Assembly (NCBI GenBank): GCA_006937955.1
Contig: SSNP01000043.1
Coordinates: 635,512 to 699,511, forward strand
Source: Pachypanchax playfairii
Taxonomy: Eukaryota; Chordata; Actinopteri; Cyprinodontiformes; Aplocheilidae
DNA length: 64,000 bases
Direction: 5' to 3'
Shown: positions 32,641-44,300 of the stretch, in pieces
Position numbering within the stretch: the first letter of the stretch is position 1
Layout: each line of letters starts with the position of its first letter
Program-made: the position numbers and the translations under genes
Notes under the pieces: model-generated
The model's database searches: none
What the model saw: only the letters and a program-made list of their open reading frames with translations
Told to the model about the DNA's origin: nothing

Positions 32641-32790
32641 CTTCCTCCTACATTGAGACTTGCGCTGATTACCCTGATCCTCAAACCAAATAAACCTTCC
32701 ACAGAATGTTCCTCGTACAGACCAATAAGCTTGATGGGATGTGATACAAAAATACCTTGCAAAGCCCTGGCAATACGATTGGATCAATAT
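32641..32790 (+). pseudogene. L1/Tx1-type reverse-transcriptase scrap
   Basis: Reads LALITLILKPNKPSTECSSY then RPISLMGCDTKIPCKALAIR, the first fingers motif of L1/Tx1-clade polymerases. It abuts the unrelated endonuclease fragment with no obvious target duplication, so the junction is a nested insertion edge or a chimera. Confidence 0.65.
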
Positions 32791-32839
32791 ACAGTATATT
32801 TTATATAATATTTAATATATTTTGTCTTGTGTATTTCTA

Positions 32840-33185
32840 ATTGCTGTGAAGATCTACGCTGGAGAGCAGGAGCAGACCTGGAGCTTGTTAGAGGCAGCAC
32901 CAGGTGACACTCATTCAACACCTGGTTGTTAACCTGATTGGTAAACAGCAAAGCCACATTTCAGAGTTTCTCTGAGATTAGTCTTGTGACCTGTATTTTG
33001 TCTCTGTTCTCTACATTTACTCCCTGTGCTCTTCTAACAGCTCCATGCAGCCTGCCTGCTCTCTGACACCCCAGCTCACTCTGCATCCCTTCTCCTGGAC
33101 ACCATCTCCCTTCACAGCTGCTCCTCCTTCTGGATCTGACACCCTCCTCAGAGTCATCAACCTCCGTGAGTTATTCCCTCTTCAC
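32840..33185 (+). repeat. decayed gypsy LTR fragment
   Basis: GATCTACGCTGGAGAGCAGG, CACTCATTCAACACCTGG and CACCTGGTTGTTAACCTG match the promoter/R part of the LTR at 8120-8822. Both LTR ends are missing. Confidence 0.6.
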
Positions 33186-33191
33186 AATCTG

Positions 33192-33204
33192 CACTCACAG
33201 AAAT
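33192..33204 (+). repeat. left terminal inverted repeat of the CACTA element
   Basis: CACTCACAGAAAT; exact reverse complement at 45643-45655. Confidence 0.75.
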
Positions 33205-33439
33205 GATTCATGGCAGAGTTCATTTCTATGCATTTACATCTATTTGATTTTATTTAAAACGTATATTTTTAAAATGTATGCATTAAAATTAATTATAATC
33301 TGCATAATTTAAACAATTCTAATATTTCTGAAATGTAATTAGTTAATACACACTGAAATGGTTTAAATAATTAAAGTGATAGAACAAACAAAATTTTGTT
33401 ATTTAAAATTTATGTGATTGGTTTACATAGAAGTTATGA

Positions 33440-33532
33440 GAAGTGAAACGGGGAAACCGGAAACCAAACTCTGCACTTCCGCTGGACGCCCGCGAGAACT
33501 TTTTACTGAAGATTTTACTCGTCCATGTGATG
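33440..33532 (+). other. candidate non-coding first exon of the transposase gene
   Basis: A GC-richer stretch (GAAACGGGGAAACCGGAAAC, then CTGGACGCCCGCGAGAAC) ends CATGTGATG before the consensus donor GTAAGT at 33533. The acceptor that would receive it is TATTTCCAG at 36046-36054, ten bases before the transposase ATG. Start of exon unknown. Confidence 0.4.
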
Positions 33533-34359
33533 GTAAGTACTCTGAGGCATCCTATGTCCAGTTACTCCTAATTGTGCATTTTAAATTACATCAATATTAG
33601 TTTATTTATTTATGATCAAATCTGCGTAGTTCGGTGTTATTGTAAACAGTTTTAGTTGATCACGTCATGTGTACAGGAAAATACCAACACCCGCTAGCAT
33701 AATAGGCAACAAGCTAGCTATTCTGGAGCATCTTTGCTAGTTTGATAAAACACAATGAACCCTTTGCAGTCAGTTATCATGCTGGTTAAGATGATAATTA
33801 GTAACATCAGTAGTTAATCTAGCCAGATAGCATTCTCTTTGTCTCCAACATTTAGCCTTATCATTTTGTAAAAGGTTAGGCTCTGTTTGTACCATTATTT
33901 TACATCAGTTTGTGTGAAGCATAACTTGAAAACTCTGTGGGGTGATTTTGGTAGGTGCAAACTCATTACTTCTAGGTGAAATTCAGCGTTTTGAATGCGA
34001 AATATGACATATGTGTGTGTGCGTGCGCACGTACGTGCGTGCTCACACACAATTGGTGTATTTCAGTGGTGTATTTATTTTTACATAGTAAACGGAGCTT
34101 TTCCACTGCAATTATTTAAAATAAATAATCTAATTAAGTCAAGAATTTGGACTTCAATATCCAATAGTGGTTAACTAGTGTTAGCTGGGTGACTGCCATA
34201 TAGAGTAATAAATTGATCAAATACTGGCTTGAAAAACAGAAGTTAATGTTAGATAATGCGTTTCTTCTCACTTGTATCCTTTTTTTTAGATACTTAACGA
34301 GTGGGATATTTTTCTTAGTGTCCTCATGTTCTGTGTTTTCACGTCCATATGGCAACATA

Positions 34360-35576
34360 CACTCACTGGCCACTTTATTAGGTACACCATGCTAGTAACG
34401 GGTTGGACCCCCTTTTGCCTTCAGAACTGCCTCAATTCTTCGTGGCATAGATTCAACAAGGTGCTGGAAGCATTCCTCAGAGAGTTTGGTCCATATTGAC
34501 ATGATGGCATCACACAGTTGGCGCAGATTTGTCGGCTGCACATCCATGATGTGAATCTCCCGTTCCACCACATCCCAAAGATGCTCTATTGGATTGAGAT
34601 CTGGTGACTGTGGAGGCCATTTGAGTACAGTGAACTCATTGTCATGTTCAAGAAACCAGTCCGAGATGATTCCAGCTTTATGACATGGCGCATTATCCTG
34701 CTGAAAGTAGCCATCAGAAGTTGGGTACATTGTGGTCATAAAGGGATGGACATGGTCAGCAACAATACTCAGGTAGGCTGTGGCGTTGTAACGATGCTCA
34801 ATTGGTACCAAGGGGCCCAAAGAGTGCCAAGAAAATATTCCCCACACCATTACACCACCACCACCAGCCTGAACCGTTGATACAAGGCAGGATGGATCCA
34901 TGCTTTCATGTTGTTGACGCCAAATTCTGACCCTACCATCCGAATGTCGCAGCAGAAATCGAGACTCATCAGACCAGGCAACGTTTTTCCAATCTTCTAT
35001 TGTCCAATTTCGATGAGCTTGTGCAAATTGTAGCCTCAGTTTCCTGTTCTTAGCTGAAAGGAGTGGCACCCGGCGTGGTCTTCTGCTGCTGTAGCCCATC
35101 TGCCTCAAAGTTGGACGTACTGTGCGTTCAGAGATGCTCTTCTGCCTACCTTGGTTGTAACGAGTGGTTATTTGAGTCACTGTTGCCTTTCTATCAGCTC
35201 GAACCAGTCTGGCCATTCTCCTCTGACCTCTGGCATCAACAAGGCATTTCCGCCCACAGAACTGCCGCTCACTGGATATTTTTTCTTTTTCGGACCATTC
35301 TCTGTAAACCCTAGAGATGGTTGTGTGTGAAAATCCCAGTAGATCAGCAGTTTCTGAAATACTCAGACCAGCCATTCTGGCACCAACAACCATGCCACGT
35401 TCAAAGTCACTCAAATCACCTTTCTTCCCCATACTGATGCTCGGTTTGAACTGCAGGAGATTGTCTTGACCATGTGTACATGCCTAAATGCACTGAGTTG
35501 CCGCCATGTGATTGGCTGATTAGAAATTGTTAACGAGCAGTTGGACAGGTGTACCTAATAAAGTGGCCGGTGAGTG
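34360..35576 (-). mobile_element. complete Tc1-superfamily element, DD36E type
   Basis: The inverted repeats CACTCACTGGCCACTTTATT then AGGTACACC (34360-34388), and its reverse complement at 35548-35576 with one mismatch, are flanked by TA on both sides (34358-34359, 35577-35578). Length 1217 bp. The transposase frame is open from end to end. It lies in the intron of the CACTA transposase gene. Intact ORF plus near-perfect ends imply recent activity. Confidence 0.95.
34392..35432 (-). CDS. Tc1-family transposase, intact, DD36E spacing
   Basis: This 346-residue DNA transposase cuts at the terminal repeats and reinserts at TA. Residues 1-110 form two helix-turn-helix units (FERGMVVGARMAGLSISETA, then SISERTVRPTLRQMGYSSRR). 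The catalytic core has VAWSDESRFLL (first Asp), FQQDNAPCHKAG (second Asp) and SPDLNPIEHLWD (Glu). I count 36 residues between the second Asp and the Glu. Ordinary Tc1 has 34, as in the element at 52122-53813. DD36E is the hallmark of the group called Incomer. No stop or frameshift; length is normal. The stop lies only a few bases inside the left terminal repeat. Confidence 0.95.
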   Translation of the reverse strand: MGKKGDLSDFERGMVVGARMAGLSISETADLLGFSHTTISRVYREWSEKEKISSERQFCGRKCLVDARGQRRMARLVRADRKATVTQITTRYNQGRQKSISERTVRPTLRQMGYSSRRPRRVPLLSAKNRKLRLQFAQAHRNWTIEDWKNVAWSDESRFLLRHSDGRVRIWRQQHESMDPSCLVSTVQAGGGGVMVWGIFSWHSLGPLVPIEHRYNATAYLSIVADHVHPFMTTMYPTSDGYFQQDNAPCHKAGIISDWFLEHDNEFTVLKWPPQSPDLNPIEHLWDVVEREIHIMDVQPTNLRQLCDAIMSIWTKLSEECFQHLVESMPRRIEAVLKAKGGPTRY

Positions 35577-38495
35577 TAGTGTGTAAGTATAATTGAAGGA
35601 TATACCCATGAAAATGTAGCACAGTTTAAATGTAGTTTATATTAATTTACTTTTCGTGTGATGTTAAAACTGTTTGTAATATCAAGCTGAAATGTTTAGA
35701 GTAAGTATGTTAAAAGCCCAAATGATTTGATTTATAGTAAAAAAAAAACTCCTTAGGCCTACAATGTCTGATCTCCGACAAGGTTGAATGTGGGTTTTTA
35801 AGGTACTGTTGTACATTATGCACTTTGAAAAGAAGTTGGCTTTTTGAGTGCCTCTTTTATTAACATCATGAAAGCTGTTAAACCCTAACAACAAACTTAA
35901 AATGCAACTCACCACCAAATCCTTTTTTTTGCAGATAAAAAGTATAAGTTAGTGTCTAATAATGCTGTTTGTATTTCTGATGATTAGTTTTGGTATTTTA
36001 GTAAATTTTAATAGAACTATTAATTTTCTACCAAAAACCATCTTTATTTCCAGGTGCTGTGTGAATGTGGCTGTGCAAATTGTGTGACACTTTGTTATCA
36101 ACCAGGTATGATTTATTAAAACATTTTAGGCTGAAACACTTCCATCATAGCTTGACAGGCCGATATCCATGTGTCTATCTAGACTGTCCTTGTACATTCA
36201 CAAGCTGGAAGAGACTTTTAAGTCACACATATCAAACAGACAGTAAGTTAGAAACAGCAGGTGCTCAGTCCACTACCTTCTCATGTCAGACATGTGGATG
36301 TGAAGAACTCTCAACAGAGAAGGAATACTTTAGTCATATTAATCAACACCTTAGGCAATATGAAAATGTAACTTGTATGTTTGAGGGATGTGCATATCAG
36401 TCAAACATATATGGTACTTTTAACTCACATAAAAATCGTAAACATAATCCCCACAGTCTAAAGGATTTTAAAGTAGGTGTAGTTAAAGTCAGTGTTCAGT
36501 CTAGGCCAGCAGATGAGGGGCCCACATTTACTGTGGAGATAGATGGTAGTTTGTCAGATGCAGATAGTGATCATGAAAATTTAGAGGACTTTCCTGAAGT
36601 TGTAGAAAAAAAACTTGGCTCTGTTCTATTGAAGCTGGAAAACGTTTTTCATGTTCCATCTACAGCAATCGATGAATTGGTTGATGAGCTACACTACTTG
36701 CTGAGTTCTGTGTCAATAACTTGTAACAGTATTTCTGATTTTTTCAAAAGAAAAAACATAGAGGTTGATAGCTTGGTTATTAAGGAATTAGCAGATTCAC
36801 TGTGTAAATCTAATCCTTTGGTAAATGCACAGGGAAAATGTGGCCCCTTTGCAACAGCTTACAAGAGAAAAGAATACTACAAAGAAGTGTTTAAGGTTGT
36901 TGAGCCAGTCGAGTTTGTTCTTGATCAAAAAAAAGGCAAGTCCTTTCAATATATTCCATTACTGCAATCTTTGCAGCAGATACTTGATTGTTCTGATGTG
37001 TTGAACAGAGTTATTGATAGCCACAGAACACAGGGCGGTAACACAGACCAGCTTGAAAACCAGCAGTATCGCTCCATAAGAGATGGTGCATACTTCAAAC
37101 AAAATTCTTTCCTGTCAGGTGATGAGTTAAAAATATGTTTAAGCTTATACATTGATGACTTTGAATTGTGTAATCCTTTGGGTACATCACGTAAGAAGCA
37201 CAAGTTGTGTGGCATATACTGGATTCTTGATAACTTGGGACCAGGCTCTCACTCAGCACTCACTTCTATTTATTTAGCAGTTTTGTGCAAGAGTAATGAT
37301 GTGAAGACATATGGATATAGAAAAATATTAGAACCACTGTTACATGATCTTGTAACATTAGAACAGCATAGTGTCTATGTTTCAAAGCTTGGGACTCTTG
37401 TCAAAGAAACAGTACACAGTGTTATTGCTGACAACTTGGGTGCTCATGCTCTGGCTGGTTTTATAGACAGCTTTTCTGGGCATTATATTTGTTGATTTTG
37501 TACTGCTCACAAAGAAGAGATCCAGTCATCTGATGTTTATTCAGGCGCTTTTTCTCTCAGAACCAAAGAACTACATGAAGCACATGTAAAGACTGCACAG
37601 GAAACTGAAACAAGTTGCTTTGGAGTGAAGCGAGCTTGCCCTTTAACTGAGCATCTTAACCATTTTCACGTCAGCACAGGCTATCCCCCAGATATCGTGC
37701 ACGATTTGTTTGAAGGAGTTGTCCCATTTGAACTATCACTGTGTTTGAGCACTCTGATCTCCAAACAATATTTTAGTCATGAATTTCTTAACACGTGTAT
37801 CCTCAATTTTCCTTTGAAGTGGATTGACAAAAAGAATCGACCTCACCTGATACCACACACCTATTCCAGTAGGAAGACAGTAGGTGGCAATGCCCATGAG
37901 AATTGGTGTCTTATACGTTTCCTCCCTTTTCTGATTGGAGACCTTATACCAGAAGGTAAGCTTGCTTGGCAAGTGATACTAGATCTGAAGGAAATTGTGG
38001 AGTTAGTTGCGGCACCTGTTCATACCCAAGAGACAATTGCTTACCTTGATGTCAGTGTCTGAGCACAGACAGAGACTATGTGAGCTTCTCCCAGGTGAAA
38101 CACTTGAACCTAAACACCATTATCTTGAGCACTATGCACACTTAATCATGTGCTTTGGGCCTCTTGTGGGTGTATGGACGATAAGATTTGAGGCAAAACA
38201 TAGTTTTTTGAAACAAGTTGCCCGACACACAAATAACTTCAGGACTATTGCACTCACTCTGGCAACCAAACACCAGCAACAAATCAGTTATCACTTAAGC
38301 TCATCTAGTCTCAGCGCTTGGAAATCTGGAAGTGACCAATGTTTCCACAGTCCCTATTGATGTTCTGAATGAGGAGGTTGTAGTGGCTCTCAGACAGAAA
38401 TATCCAGACATTAGTCAAGTTATTCTCACAAAGAATGTCACAACTAGGGGGATCAACTACAGAAATGGAATGATAGTTGTATGTGATTCAACTGC

Positions 38496-40838
38496 TGTCA
38501 GGTATCAATTCTGCTGCTGTTTGTGTGAGTGTCCTCACCTGTGTTTCAGGGGCGTGGCAGCCATTTACCGGCAGGTGGATCCAGTTAACATCATCAGCTG
38601 CTGAGCTTAAGAGAGGAGTGGTTGCAGAGAGCAGGTGCCAGATTGTTCCACTCTGATTTGTGGACCTCCTCAGCTGTACCTTTCTCCTCACCACGGTTCC
38701 CATACTGTGGTCTCCCTGATCCAGCCCCTGCTCCTAACAGCTCCCAGGCTGTCGTCTCCGGCATCGTGGACCTCCTCAGTGGTTTCCATACCACCTCCGT
38801 TCAGGACCTCCCAAGTGACGGTTTCCATACCGGTCTCCTTCCCGTCTCTCTCTGGACCTCCTCTGGCTTGTTTCTGCGCTGCTCCTCCAGCTCTCAGGAT
38901 CCACCTGCCACACTCAGAGCCTGTCTGTCCGCCCGCCACTGACACTCACACTCCAGCCTCAGCAGACTGGCACCTGCATGCTCCTCCAGGACTTTTGCGA
39001 TTCATCACCACAACCGGGCCGTTCCTGTCAGCGGCTGCTGACCCGCTCCTGCTGCACCTGCAGAAGCATATTTAGTTCTTGTATTATTAGGGATTGCCAA
39101 ATGGCAAACCTATTATTCTACACCTCTAAACGGGTCTCTGACTAGATTTATTTATTATTCTTCCGTAGACATTAATGCGGCCCGAACGGAGCGACGGATC
39201 CAGGCGGTTCATACATCAAATCGACCGGCTTGTTCACGGGAAGTGTGGAATTACTTTTATTTCAGATCCGAGTTATCATGGCGACGCAGCTCGCCAAAAA
39301 GCGTCCCCGAAACGTCCCACAGCCCAAACCGTAAAACTTTATCGCGTATCATATAGTATCATACGAACCGGATTGGAAACCCGGTGTGATTGATCTTGGT
39401 TTCGTGGCGTTTCGGGTTGCCATGGCAACGGTATTCACAAAAAACCCCGCCTACCATTGAAAATGAATGGAAAACGCTCCGAAAAACGCCAAAAACGTGA
39501 CCTTTTTCGAGAGCTTACTGCGACAACATACTTTCTCCTACGGACACCGTTCCACCTCATTTCTGGTCTCAAGGGATGGTTCTACTTTAGATTTAAAGAT
39601 CTCGTACAAAACTCAGACCACGTGGCCGTGGTGACGTCAAACGCCATCAGAATAGCCCGTTTTACACATAGGGCAGACAGAACCACCTGTGATGACGTGT
39701 GATACGTCAAATTGATCGGTTAGGGAAGGAGAAGTGAACCATGGGGTTTAAATGAATTTTGGGGTTACCATGGAAACGCAGCTCTGCAAAAACACCACCC
39801 GAAATGCCCTACAGCCCCATCTGTCAGACATAACCCCACAAATGACACATCAAACTGACCGGGTTGATGACCAGCGATGCTCTATCATGGTTCTGAAGGA
39901 TTTTGGGTTACCATGGCAACAGGATCCACCAAAAACCACACCCCGTATTCAAATCTTATGTTAAAAGGGCCCATATTATGCTTAAAATGTACGCTTTTTG
40001 AGAGATTGTTGTGCAAATACACGCTGACCTACAGACATTGTTCCACCTTATCTGTGGTCACTTGACATTGGTCTATAACATACAAGAGGATCTTTCACAT
40101 ATGTGTTGCCATGGCTACGCCATTCGCCATCAAACACACCCGGTGAGCCTATAGGGCACACAAAAGGATTTGTTACCTCATGTCATACATCAAAGCAATT
40201 GGCATGATCATTAGAAGTGACCCACCATGTAAACAGTAAATTTTGGGTTACCATGGCAACAGCATTGAGTCAAATTTACACTTTTTGATCGCTTACTGTG
40301 CGGACATGCTTTGACCTACAGCTGTCATTCCAACTTTTATGTGCTCAGTAGACCTTGGTCTATAACATATTGAAGCAACTTTGACATATCTTTTACCGTA
40401 TTGCCATAGCAACGCCATTCGCCATCAATCCACCCGGTCAGCTCACAGCAGACACTATGGGATGTGGGTGCACATGTAATACATCAAAGTGATCGGGTCT
40501 ACCAGGGGAACTGAACCATCATGTGTGTGTTAAATTTTGGGTTACCATAGCAACTCCCCAATTAATCTGAATCTTTCTGCCTTGTCATCACATTTGCTGC
40601 ACCTGTCAACTGTGGAATGAATGCAGCTTTCTGATTGGCTGAGGGTTTGAGAGTCCCGCACAGAGTGGCAATCCCTCTCAAAGTTTCTTCAGGAACTTTT
40701 CTAGTTGTAACTATGATTCTGTTTAACCTGTGCTAGAGTTATTAAACTCTCCTCTTTTTGAACTCTCACCTCCTGTTCGCTGGTCTGGAGTCTGTTGCTT
40801 CATTTAGAGTCCATTATAGAAACTGCTAAATCATGACA
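38496..40838 (+). repeat. solo gypsy LTR, target duplication ACTGC, itself interrupted
   Basis: TGTCAGGTAT to AATCATGACA, flanked by ACTGC at 38491-38495 and 40839-40843. It carries TTAAG at 38607-38611 and CAGATTGTTC at 38639-38648, and a TTATTAAACTC region near 40740. Same family as the remnant at 225-1945. An insertion occupies about 39078-40704; without it the LTR is about 715 bp. Confidence 0.92.
39078..40704. mobile_element. unclassified 1.6-kb insertion with X-box-like repeats
   Basis: Inserted in the LTR between TAGTT (39073-39077) and TAGTT (40702-40706). AGGGATTGCCA lies close to the left edge and its reverse complement TGGCAATCCCT at about 40668-40678, some 25 bp inside the right edge, an asymmetric inverted repeat. 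The right edge reads CTTTTCTAG. Inside are about seven degenerate units, each with a palindrome like GTTGCCATGGCAAC (near 39417, 39762, 39907, 40106, 40248, 40404, 40541) and a CATCAAA-TGATCGG-like segment. No coding sequence. A Helitron/Helentron-type non-autonomous element is possible. Confidence 0.5.
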
Positions 40839-41303
40839 ACTGCTGGAATGCCTGAATTTGCAGAGATTCTTCACATGTGTATAGTGAGAGATGAGTTGTG
40901 CTTCATAGTTCGTTTGTATTTAGCTTGGTATCTGGATCATTTCAGGGCTTTTCAGTTGACTTTGTCACCAGATAGAAAGGTTGCCCTTGTTCAGTTTGAG
41001 GAGCTAAGAGATTGCTACCCACTTGTGGCCTACACAGTCAGATCCAGACGTATGGTGACACTGAAGAGACACATTGTCATTAAAGGTATGATTTTTATAT
41101 GCTACAATGCTGTGAAAATTGCTCTGATCCTTCTCCTTATTCTCTACCAACTGTTCTCCCTTTACTAACATTGTCTTCATTAACACACAAGTTGTTGGGT
41201 ATTATTGTCTCTTGTCTGTGCATTGTGCTTGGTGGTTAAACATGTAAATAACTAGACTAATACCTTTCCACTCTGTGCCTCCACCTTAGATTAGCAAAGT
41301 AGT

Positions 41304-44300
41304 ATGGCAGGACGAGTAACTTTCAGAGTCCTCTTTGGAGGAGAAGATGATGCAAGAAAACTCACCATTGAATCTGGAATACCAAACACTGTGGATGAAT
41401 TAGCTCTTCAAATAAAGACTTTCTTCCAGGTGACTGAGCCATTCAGACTTCAGTACAGAGACAGAGAAATGGATGATCAATTCATGAATCTCTTGTCAAC
41501 TTTTGAACTTAAAGATAAAGCTACTGTGAAAGTTGTGTACATACCTTCTGAGACTACTAGCTCTAATCCACTCACAAGAAATGACAGTCCCACAATCTCA
41601 AGAACTCTTTCTGATACCAGCACCATAATCCCTAGTTCCTCATCACATGAAGCAAGTGATTCAGACGTCAGCAATGATACCATCATCTTGTCATCACCTG
41701 AGACCCGATCGTGTTCTTGGCGCAAAGTCTTTGTTGTTCCTCGCTTCTCATACTGTGCAGAGATGATGCTCCAAACCGGAAATGAAGAATTCAATGCACA
41801 TGGGACTTTGCTGTCTCCTAACCCAAAAACCCATTCTGATATTCTTGAGGGCCTAGCTGAAGAAATCATAAAGTATACAGCATATCCAAAAGATGAGCAT
41901 TTAGAAGAAGTGGCCAAGGCTCTGATACAGTCCCACCCATGACTACTGGAGAAAGGCACTCACAGTGGCTACTATGGTTGGAAGCACTACTTGAAAGTAA
42001 AGATGATGAACTTCAGATCAAAGCTTGGGTATGTGTTTTATTTAATGGACTCTATTTTTGTTTTAACACATTTGTGTCAGTGCAAAGTGGTGCAAGATAT
42101 TAAATATTAGCCCAACAGATTCATAGACTGGCATTTAATGTAAAAATAAAGTAATTATTCTTTTCAGCCGAGCTGGACATCCTGAGGTTGCACTCAATTC
42201 TCTGAAGAATAAACGGAAAGGCCAGGAGAAGCCAGCAGCCAACATCAAGAAGCCCAGGAAGGCAGAAGTTAATTTCTGTCCAAAGATGCCCAGTGGTTAA
42301 ACAAGCGAAAGTATGGAGGTGGGAAGGGTGGCTCTACTGACAGAGGTAAAAAAGAAGAAAAAGGATGAGGCTGAGATCAAGAAGAAGATGCAGCGTACCT
42401 TCTCGATGAGGAGGCAGGAGGTTTCTTCAGGAGCCAACAATTACAGAATTCCAAAACAGTTGGTCAGCACTCTTTGATGTCAGTGAGGTAAGTGTGAATC
42501 TAAAGTATAGTAACTTGGCCTGTCAGTGACCTTCTTTATGAACTGTTAAAACCTCTATCCTGTCTGTTGTTTTTTTACACATCAACTTGGAGTTTATGCG
42601 ACTGACAACTGTACCTTTGAATGCTAAATTCCTTGTAGAATTAGACCATCAGACTGACAACCTGATAAAGGTTTTTAATGCCAAAGGTGGAGCTGCTGGA
42701 AGAAAAATTTCCACCATAATGGCCCAGATGGAGAATGTAGGTTTTTTGGTTAGCCTCAGCACCTGTCTGTTAGTGCGTCTCTGACACTGATGAGCATGGA
42801 ACGTGTTATTTTTTCCCCAGAATGAGGACATTAATGTGAGGCATGATAGTGTGCTGAGATGCCTGAGCATCTACCTCAATGAAGATCTGGACACACTGGT
42901 TGAAGAATACGTGGTAAGTATGTTGGCCTACTGTCCTTTGTGCTAGATGTAATTAATTTCTGTCCAAATTTGCCTGATAACGGGGTGTTCAGGATACATT
43001 GACCTTGAGCACCAATAGTTCACGATTGTGTCCAATGGGTTGTTTGTTTAGAATTAGAAATTCCCATAAGGCAAAAATGGTGGTAGTACTGTCAATTTGT
43101 AGGAAAGAAATCCACTTGGTCCAGAGGGTAAAGTGGTCCCGGTCCTGGCACCTAAATGTGCCCACCAAGCCAGGGATGACGGTTCTCCTCCAAACAACAA
43201 GGTTAAAGCCACAGATATTTCATAGTTCTTAAGAACCAGCAGTTTTTACTTAATTGACATAGCTTTGGAAGTGTTCAGTAAGAAATGCCTTTTAGATAAT
43301 GTCAGGTCATTTTGATTCTTGGTTCTGATCAGCTAGATTCTCCTGTGTTTGTGGGGTGGTATCACTAGGATGCATGTCGTGGACTGTCTGCTTATGAAGT
43401 CCAGCGCCTTAAGAACATCAAAGAGAAGGAAGCCTTCTTGTCGTCTTTGAAGTTACGGCAAGTACGTGGAAGTGAACATTTCTAATTAGGCTCTTACAAC
43501 CACTGGCTATATATTTACATCTCTAATCTCTGAACAAAATCAGTGTGGGGTTTCTGGTTATATTTTTATGTATTTGTAGTTGGTGTTACGTTTTCATGAC
43601 AGGTCAAAGGCTTCATTGGAAAAAGAAGAGTTTTTGCAGTCTTCCCGGAAATCCCTCCGTCTTAAAGAACCACAGAACCTTATCATCAGTGGAGGATCTA
43701 TCCAAAAACATGTGAAAACAAGACTACTATTTTATAAAATAATTGATCTTTGGCTAAGCCACACCCTAGAATGTTGATTGATCAATCACAGCGCAGCAAA
43801 TAATGAACTCCCACAAAGGTCCCACAGACAGTTTTTGATAGTGCTCGATTAACTTTAACAAAGGTGTATTTGGAGTATTTGTAACATATGCTTCCCTGAG
43901 AGGTGGTAGTGGGTGTTGGTTTTTTCTTCTTCCCAAAACCGGTTAAATCCTGACAATTGTCATCTTTGGATTGAACTGTGTGGAAATTCTCACAGTCAAC
44001 TATTCAGAGTGAACTACTGCCGTGATTTACATGCAGTCACAGCATAAGCAACGTTGATATCAGAGGCCAGAACCTGTATTTGTCAGACATGGCAACAGTA
44101 ACTCAGGGGGACAGGGCTTAGCCAAATGTCAGTTGTCTGATTTTTAAATGTTGTCACCTTGTTAGAAAAGTGCACAATTTGAGAGGAGGCTGTGTATAAT
44201 CTCATGTTAACAATAACACAAAATGCATTCTCATGACTTTTTTTCCAGGCTTTTAGTAAGTGATAAAAGGTCTTAAGGTCAACTTGAACTTGCATCCATC

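Larger units (their letters stand above)
36065..41085 (+). pseudogene. C2H2 zinc-finger/DDE-like transposase of the CACTA element
   Basis: ATG at 36065, ten bases after a TATTTCCAG acceptor. Residues 1-135 hold three or four C2H2-like fingers (CKLCDTLLSTRYDLLKHFRL, CPCTFTSWKRLLSHTY, CQTCGCEELSTEKEYFSH, CAYQSNIYGTFNSHKNRKH). The core has LYIDDFELCNPLGTSRKKHK (acidic pair), VIADNLGAHALAGFIDSFSG and GYPPDIVHDLFEGVVPFELS, which recalls Tnp2-type (Transposase_21) enzymes. Breaks: TGA at 37493 where Arg CGA is expected, frame shifts near 38050 and 38333, and the solo LTR at 38496. Removing the LTR and one ACTGC copy restores the frame exactly. The coding part ends RMVTLKRHIVIK at a GTATGA donor (41086). 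Total about 890 codons. Function as transposase is inferred. Confidence 0.7.

Noticed and set aside
38635..39075. Proline/serine-rich open frames
   Set aside because: Inside the solo LTR at 38496-40838; no homologous protein pattern in the other LTR copies.
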